From contig CAJFTS010000039.1 of the NCBI GenBank assembly GCA_904420015.1, forward strand, positions 25,576 to 89,575: a stretch of DNA of 64,000 nucleotides, written 5' to 3'. The notes under the pieces were generated by a model. It was not told where the DNA came from. It searched no databases and saw only the letters and a list, made by a program, of their open reading frames with translations. Origin of the DNA: an uncultured Clostridia bacterium. GTDB lineage: Bacteria > Bacillota > Clostridia > Oscillospirales > Acutalibacteraceae. Shown in pieces: positions 60,343-64,000 of the stretch. Every line of letters begins with the position of its first letter. The stretch's first letter is position 1. The translations under genes were made by a program, and so were the position numbers.

Positions 60343-61182
60343 GTGATACTTCCCATGTCGAAAATATGGCCGTACCTGGCTGCAAGCGGGTTTCCCGCCT
60401 GCGGCGTGTGCCGATACGGAGAAGTGGCCGGCCGGTTGCTCGACTGCCGGGCGGCCGCCCGTCTGCCCAAGGGAGCCGAGAGCATTCTCATGCTTCTGCT
60501 TCCCTATTTGGTCTCAAACGAGCCGGGGAACTTGTCCCGCTATGCGCGGGTACCCGATTACCACCAAGTGGCGGGAGAAATGCTGCAGGATGCCGTCTCC
60601 CGCCTGCAGGCCGCTTTCCCAGCGGCCTGCTTTGTGCCTTTTGTGGACAATTCCCCTATTCCGGAGGTCTATGCCGCTGCGCGGGCGGGGCTGGGGGTAA
60701 TCGGGAAAAACGGGCTGCTGATTAACGAAGAATACGGCTCGTGGTGCTTTTTGTGCGAAATCGTTACCGACCTTACGGTGGAGCCGACCGGAGCAGAGCC
60801 CAAGAGCTGTATCGGCTGTCTGGCCTGCCGCGCCGCCTGCCCGGGGAATGCTTTGCAGGACGGCTTTGAGAAGGACCGATGCCTTTCCGCCATTACCCAG
60901 AAAAAAGGGGAATTAAGCGGCTGGGAGCGGGATTTAATGGAAAAAAGCGGCTGCTGTTGGGGCTGCGACCGCTGCCAGGAGGTCTGTCCCTATAACAGGC
61001 GGGCAAAAAGGACAGGTATTGCGGCGTTTCTCAAAGGCTACCGGGCGGATTTTGTTTTGGATGCGCCCGCGGACGGGATGCGCCGGGCATGGGAATGGCG
61101 GCCGAGGCGGGTCATCGAGCGCAACGATGGAATAACCAGACGAAAAGGCGGAAATACTAGTCTCATCAAAAAGCCGGACTGA
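60343..61182 (+). CDS. queG: Epoxyqueuosine reductase QueG-like iron-sulfur protein
   Basis: 279 residues from a GTG at 60343, five bases after GAGGTG. The QueG core has the catalytic D102 in FVDNSPIPEVYAAARAGLG, IGKNGLLIN, and two 4Fe-4S sets: C156, C159, C162, C166 and C204/C205, C208, C211, C215. It lacks the C-terminal HEAT-repeat domain of the about 380-residue Escherichia enzyme. QueG uses cobalamin to reduce epoxyqueuosine to queuosine in tRNA. Following queT it completes a salvage-type unit, although the short form might act on another corrinoid-dependent substrate. Confidence 0.78.
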   Translation: MILPMSKIWPYLAASGFPACGVCRYGEVAGRLLDCRAAARLPKGAESILMLLLPYLVSNEPGNLSRYARVPDYHQVAGEMLQDAVSRLQAAFPAACFVPFVDNSPIPEVYAAARAGLGVIGKNGLLINEEYGSWCFLCEIVTDLTVEPTGAEPKSCIGCLACRAACPGNALQDGFEKDRCLSAITQKKGELSGWERDLMEKSGCCWGCDRCQEVCPYNRRAKRTGIAAFLKGYRADFVLDAPADGMRRAWEWRPRRVIERNDGITRRKGGNTSLIKKPD

Positions 61183-61234
61183 GGAATACGCTTGTGGAAA
61201 GGCCGGCTTTTGAAGCGAAGAGAGGGTGACTGGT

Positions 61235-61645
61235 ATGTACGTCAGCGAAATCATGAGCACCCGGGTGGTAACCGCCCAGACGACCCAATCGGTTTATGAG
61301 GCGGCAAAGCTCATGGAGGACAACAACATCGGCGCCATTCCCGTGGTGGAAGGCAGCCAGCTCAAGGGGATCCTAACCGACCGGGACATTGTACTGCGGT
61401 GCGTGGCCAAGGGGGAGAATCCCAAGGCGGTGTACGCAGGAGAAATCATGACCGCGAAAACCACCTTCGTCACACCCAGCCAGCATGTGGACGACGCCGC
61501 ACAGGTCATGTCCTGCGAGCAGATCCGCCGTCTGCCGGTGGTGGAGAACGGAAGGGTAACGGGGATGGTCAGTGTGGCCGACATCGCCCGCATCCGCCAC
61601 GGCGTAGAAATTGCCCAGGCCATTTGTGAAATCAGCAAGCCATAA
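61235..61645 (+). CDS. Two-CBS-domain protein
   Basis: 136 residues from the ATG at 61235, seven bases after GAGGGTG. Two tandem CBS domains (about 7-60 and 72-128), each with the GAIPVVEG/RRLPVVENG strand and LTDRDIVLR or VSVADIAR helix. CBS pairs bind adenine nucleotides and sense energy state. No catalytic or membrane domain is attached, so the partner is unknown. Own terminator behind it. Confidence 0.9.
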   Translation: MYVSEIMSTRVVTAQTTQSVYEAAKLMEDNNIGAIPVVEGSQLKGILTDRDIVLRCVAKGENPKAVYAGEIMTAKTTFVTPSQHVDDAAQVMSCEQIRRLPVVENGRVTGMVSVADIARIRHGVEIAQAICEISKP

Positions 61646-61650
61646 TCACA

Positions 61651-61678
61651 AACCGCCCGACAACGGGCGGTTTTGTTT
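61651..61678 (+). terminator. Terminator after the CBS gene
   Basis: A 9-bp stem (61651-61659 with 61664-61672), loop ACAA, followed by a T-rich run. Confidence 0.85.
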
Positions 61679-61693
61679 TGGAAGTCTGACGCA

Positions 61694-61723
61694 TTGACAA
61701 TGACTTGTCGAACCGTGTATAAT
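61694..61723 (+). promoter_or_regulatory. Promoter of the unknown membrane protein and guaA
   Basis: TTGACA (61694-61699), 18 bases, TATAAT (61718-61723), both perfect. A leader of about 100 bases follows; I saw no guanine-riboswitch core in it. Confidence 0.8.
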
Positions 61724-61830
61724 ATAGACAATTGCTGTCTGGTATCAGAAAACAGACCAGGAAGCCGGCGACAAAGAAGCAAATCCATCCTCCAGCCGCA
61801 CAAATTTCGGGACATGAGGTGACCTTCATC

Positions 61831-62358
61831 GTGACAGACTTTTTAAAGTCGATTGATTTTACCGCCCTCGTTGATTCCATTATGGACAATATTGTGTGGA
61901 TCTGTGTGGGTCTGGCTGCATTTTTTGCGTTGCTGCTGGGTGTGGGCCTGTTTAAGGACAAGCGCCGGTGGATTTGGCGCTCTATTTTGGTGGCGGTGGT
62001 TTGCGTGGCCACCTTGATTTTTACCAATTTTCAGTTTTATTACGATGCGTATACCGACGGGGACGAATTGGGCTCCGCTTCCCGGTTTTTGATCGGCAAT
62101 ACCGATCCGCAGACCGCCAAGGCCATCGAGTATTTGATGATCGGGGTGGAGGATGTGGAAAGCTGGGACGGCAGCGGCCGTTTCTTGTCCTGGCAGAAGG
62201 AATACGAGAACGAAAACGGGAAAGCCACCATGGTCAAGTACCTGTTTAATTCCACGCTGGAGATTGAGACGCAGACGGTGGTCTGGCGGGCGAATTGCGT
62301 GTTTGGCCGGGTGTCGGCGGAGATCAGCTATAAAAACGGCGGTGGAACATCCGAGTAG
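61831..62358 (+). CDS. Unknown two-helix membrane protein
   Basis: 175 residues from a GTG at 61831, eight bases after GAGGTGA. The frame is open upstream to 61732, but that part is leader. Two hydrophobic helices (about 21-42 and 51-70) are separated by the basic loop KDKRRWIWR, followed by a soluble domain of about 105 residues (DGDELGSASRFLIGN; VEDVESWDGSGRF) rich in acidic and aromatic residues. By charge, the soluble part probably lies outside the cell. No family recognised. It shares a promoter with guaA, 38 bases upstream of it. Confidence 0.7.
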   Translation: MTDFLKSIDFTALVDSIMDNIVWICVGLAAFFALLLGVGLFKDKRRWIWRSILVAVVCVATLIFTNFQFYYDAYTDGDELGSASRFLIGNTDPQTAKAIEYLMIGVEDVESWDGSGRFLSWQKEYENENGKATMVKYLFNSTLEIETQTVVWRANCVFGRVSAEISYKNGGGTSE

Positions 62359-62396
62359 GAAGCTAGAAAAAGTTCAGGATAAAGGAGACTCATCGA

Positions 62397-63926
62397 ATGG
62401 AAAAAATCCTTGTGCTCGATTTCGGCGGGCAGTACAATCAGCTGATCGCACGGCGGGTTCGCGAGTGTGGTGTGTATTCGGAGGTAAAGCCCTATACCAC
62501 GCCGCTTTCCTCCATCCGGTCGGCGGGCTACCGCGGCGTGATTTTCACCGGCGGCCCCAGCAGCGTTTTTGACGAGGGCGCACCCCGCTGCGAAAAGGAG
62601 CTTTTTTCGCTGGGCGTCCCGGTGCTGGGCATCTGCTACGGCGCGCAGCTGATGTGCCAGATGTTCGGCGGGGAAGTGGCCCGGGCGGATACCCGGGAAT
62701 ACGGGCTGACCGAGCTGCATGTGGACCAGTCCTCCGCTCTCTTTTCCGATGTTACCAAGGATACCACCTGTTGGATGAGTCATACCAACTACATAAAGAC
62801 GCCGCCCGCAGGCTTTGCGGTGACGGCGACCACGAAAAACTGCCCGGTTGCGGCCATGGAATCGAAGGAACAAGGTCTCTACGCGGTGCAGTTCCATCCG
62901 GAGGTCATGCATACCCCCCAGGGGCAGAAAATGCTGCGCCATTTCCTGTTCGAGGTGTGCGGCTGTTCCGGCGACTGGCAGATGTCCTCGTTTACCACCC
63001 GTGCGATTGAAGAAATCCGCCGGAAGGTGGGGGACAAGCGGGTGCTCTGCGCCCTGTCCGGCGGGGTGGATTCCTCGGTAGCCGCCGTTATGGTACATAA
63101 GGCGGTGGGCAAGCAGCTCACCTGTATTTTTGTCGATCACGGCCTCCTTCGCAAGAACGAAGGGGACGAGGTCGAGCAGGTGTTCCGGGAGCAGTTTGAC
63201 ATCAACCTCATCCGTGTGGACGCGAAAGACCGCTTCCTTGGCAAGCTCGCGGGCGTCAGCGACCCCGAGCGCAAGCGCAAGATCATCGGTGAGGAGTTTA
63301 TCCGCGTCTTTGAAGAAGAAGCGAAGAAGCTCGGGCAGGTGGAGTACCTGGTGCAGGGCACCATCTATCCCGACGTGATTGAAAGCGGCGCCGGTTCCGC
63401 CGCCAACATCAAGAGCCATCACAACGTAGGCGGCCTGCCGGAGGATATCGGCTTTAAAGGCTTGATTGAGCCGCTGCGCGACCTGTTTAAGGATGAGGTG
63501 CGCCGTGCCGGCTTAGAGCTCGGGATCCCGGAGTTTCTCGTTTGGCGCCAGCCCTTCCCGGGTCCCGGCCTTGCCATTCGCATCATCGGGGATATCACCG
63601 ATGATAAGCTGGAGATCCTCAAGGATGCGGACGCCATCTTCCGTCAGGAGGTGGCAAACGCCGGCCTTGACCGGTCCATCAATCAGTATTTTGCAGTCCT
63701 GACCAATATGCGCAGCGTAGGTGTCATGGGGGACGAGCGGACCTATGATTACACCGTCGCCCTGCGGGGCGTCACCACCACCGACTTCATGACGGCCGAC
63801 TGGGCGAAGATTCCCTATGAGGTGCTGGGAAAGATCAGTTCCCGCATCATCAATGAGGTGCCCCATGTCAACCGCATCGTTTACGACATCACTTCAAAGC
63901 CGCCGGCCACCATTGAGTGGGAGTGA
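62397..63926 (+). CDS. guaA: GMP synthase (glutamine-hydrolysing)
   Basis: 509 residues, AAAGGAG upstream. Class I glutamine amidotransferase domain with nucleophile C80 ([10 protein letters not shown]) and VQFHPEV; ATP pyrophosphatase PP-loop [15 protein letters not shown]-terminal dimerisation domain with [12 protein letters not shown] and the end PPATIEWE. It aminates XMP to GMP. All catalytic motifs are present and the gene is complete. Confidence 0.97.
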   Translation: MEKILVLDFGGQYNQLIARRVRECGVYSEVKPYTTPLSSIRSAGYRGVIFTGGPSSVFDEGAPRCEKELFSLGVPVLGICYGAQLMCQMFGGEVARADTREYGLTELHVDQSSALFSDVTKDTTCWMSHTNYIKTPPAGFAVTATTKNCPVAAMESKEQGLYAVQFHPEVMHTPQGQKMLRHFLFEVCGCSGDWQMSSFTTRAIEEIRRKVGDKRVLCALSGGVDSSVAAVMVHKAVGKQLTCIFVDHGLLRKNEGDEVEQVFREQFDINLIRVDAKDRFLGKLAGVSDPERKRKIIGEEFIRVFEEEAKKLGQVEYLVQGTIYPDVIESGAGSAANIKSHHNVGGLPEDIGFKGLIEPLRDLFKDEVRRAGLELGIPEFLVWRQPFPGPGLAIRIIGDITDDKLEILKDADAIFRQEVANAGLDRSINQYFAVLTNMRSVGVMGDERTYDYTVALRGVTTTDFMTADWAKIPYEVLGKISSRIINEVPHVNRIVYDITSKPPATIEWE

Positions 63927-63945
63927 TTTTTTGAAACTCCGAACC

Positions 63946-63965
63946 CGTTGTGGCACAACGATTTT
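63946..63965 (+). terminator. Possible terminator after guaA
   Basis: CGTTGTG (63946-63952) pairs with CACAACG (63954-63960), then ATTTTACGGTTTTAT. Short stem with a tiny loop; weak. The last 35 bases hold nothing else I recognise. Confidence 0.4.
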
Positions 63966-64000
63966 ACGGTTTTATATCTCTCTTTTGATAACGATTTGAT

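Overview
The window reads as a stretch of chromosome from a GC-rich, endospore-forming, anaerobic Firmicute of the class Clostridia. An Oscillospiraceae-like lineage is my best guess; no rRNA is present to prove it. Supporting signs are an uninterrupted sporulation sigma-K gene, a YtvI-type sporulation membrane protein, oxygen-defence genes typical of anaerobes (flavodiiron protein, desulfoferrodoxin), class B sortase chemistry, and low-GC Gram-positive gene orders (infC-rpmI-rplT, rnc-smc-ftsY, yhbY-nadD-yqeK-rsfS). No tRNA, rRNA, CRISPR array, prophage or insertion sequence was recognised.

Layout. 1-2.5 kb: the 5' end of murB (minus strand), divergent from a zinc-ribbon/pseudokinase/PASTA membrane protein. 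2.5-6.6 kb: flavodiiron protein, a nicotinamidase-like hydrolase, nicotinate phosphoribosyltransferase and desulfoferrodoxin; the two oxygen-defence promoters share a TATAC-N7-GTATA palindrome. 6.6-11 kb: a gene-poor stretch, sigK with a BofC-C-terminal-like gene, and a class A PBP with a serine tail. 11-15.1 kb: a minus-strand operon ACT protein-hom-thrB-lysC. 15.2-19.3 kb: ytvI and two FAD enzymes. 19.3-22.1 kb: an AT-richer GT87-like gene and apgM. 22.4-26.6 kb: a small conserved protein, nadE, an XRE regulator, tcdA and secG. 26.6-29.8 kb: a PadR-controlled SEDS-like protein and a BY-kinase-like protein with an altered Walker A. 30-57.97 kb: a long co-directional housekeeping block (translation, DNA processing, lipid synthesis, SMC/FtsY, NAD, tRNA modification, mutS, thiI) ending in a CinA-sortase B fusion. 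58-59.6 kb: an AT-rich marR-CDF pair. 59.7-61.2 kb: a preQ1 riboswitch with queT and queG-like genes. 61.2-64 kb: a CBS protein, an unknown membrane protein and guaA.

Themes. NAD supply recurs (pncA-like, pncB, nadE, nadD), as does tRNA modification (trmFO, miaB, thiI, tcdA, queT/queG, a TrmH-type methylase). The most unusual items are the CinA-sortase B single-chain fusion, the pseudokinase with PASTA repeats, the identical DAVG C-termini on two serine-tailed surface proteins, the shared palindrome at two oxygen-defence promoters, and the PadR/HAAS-SEDS module.
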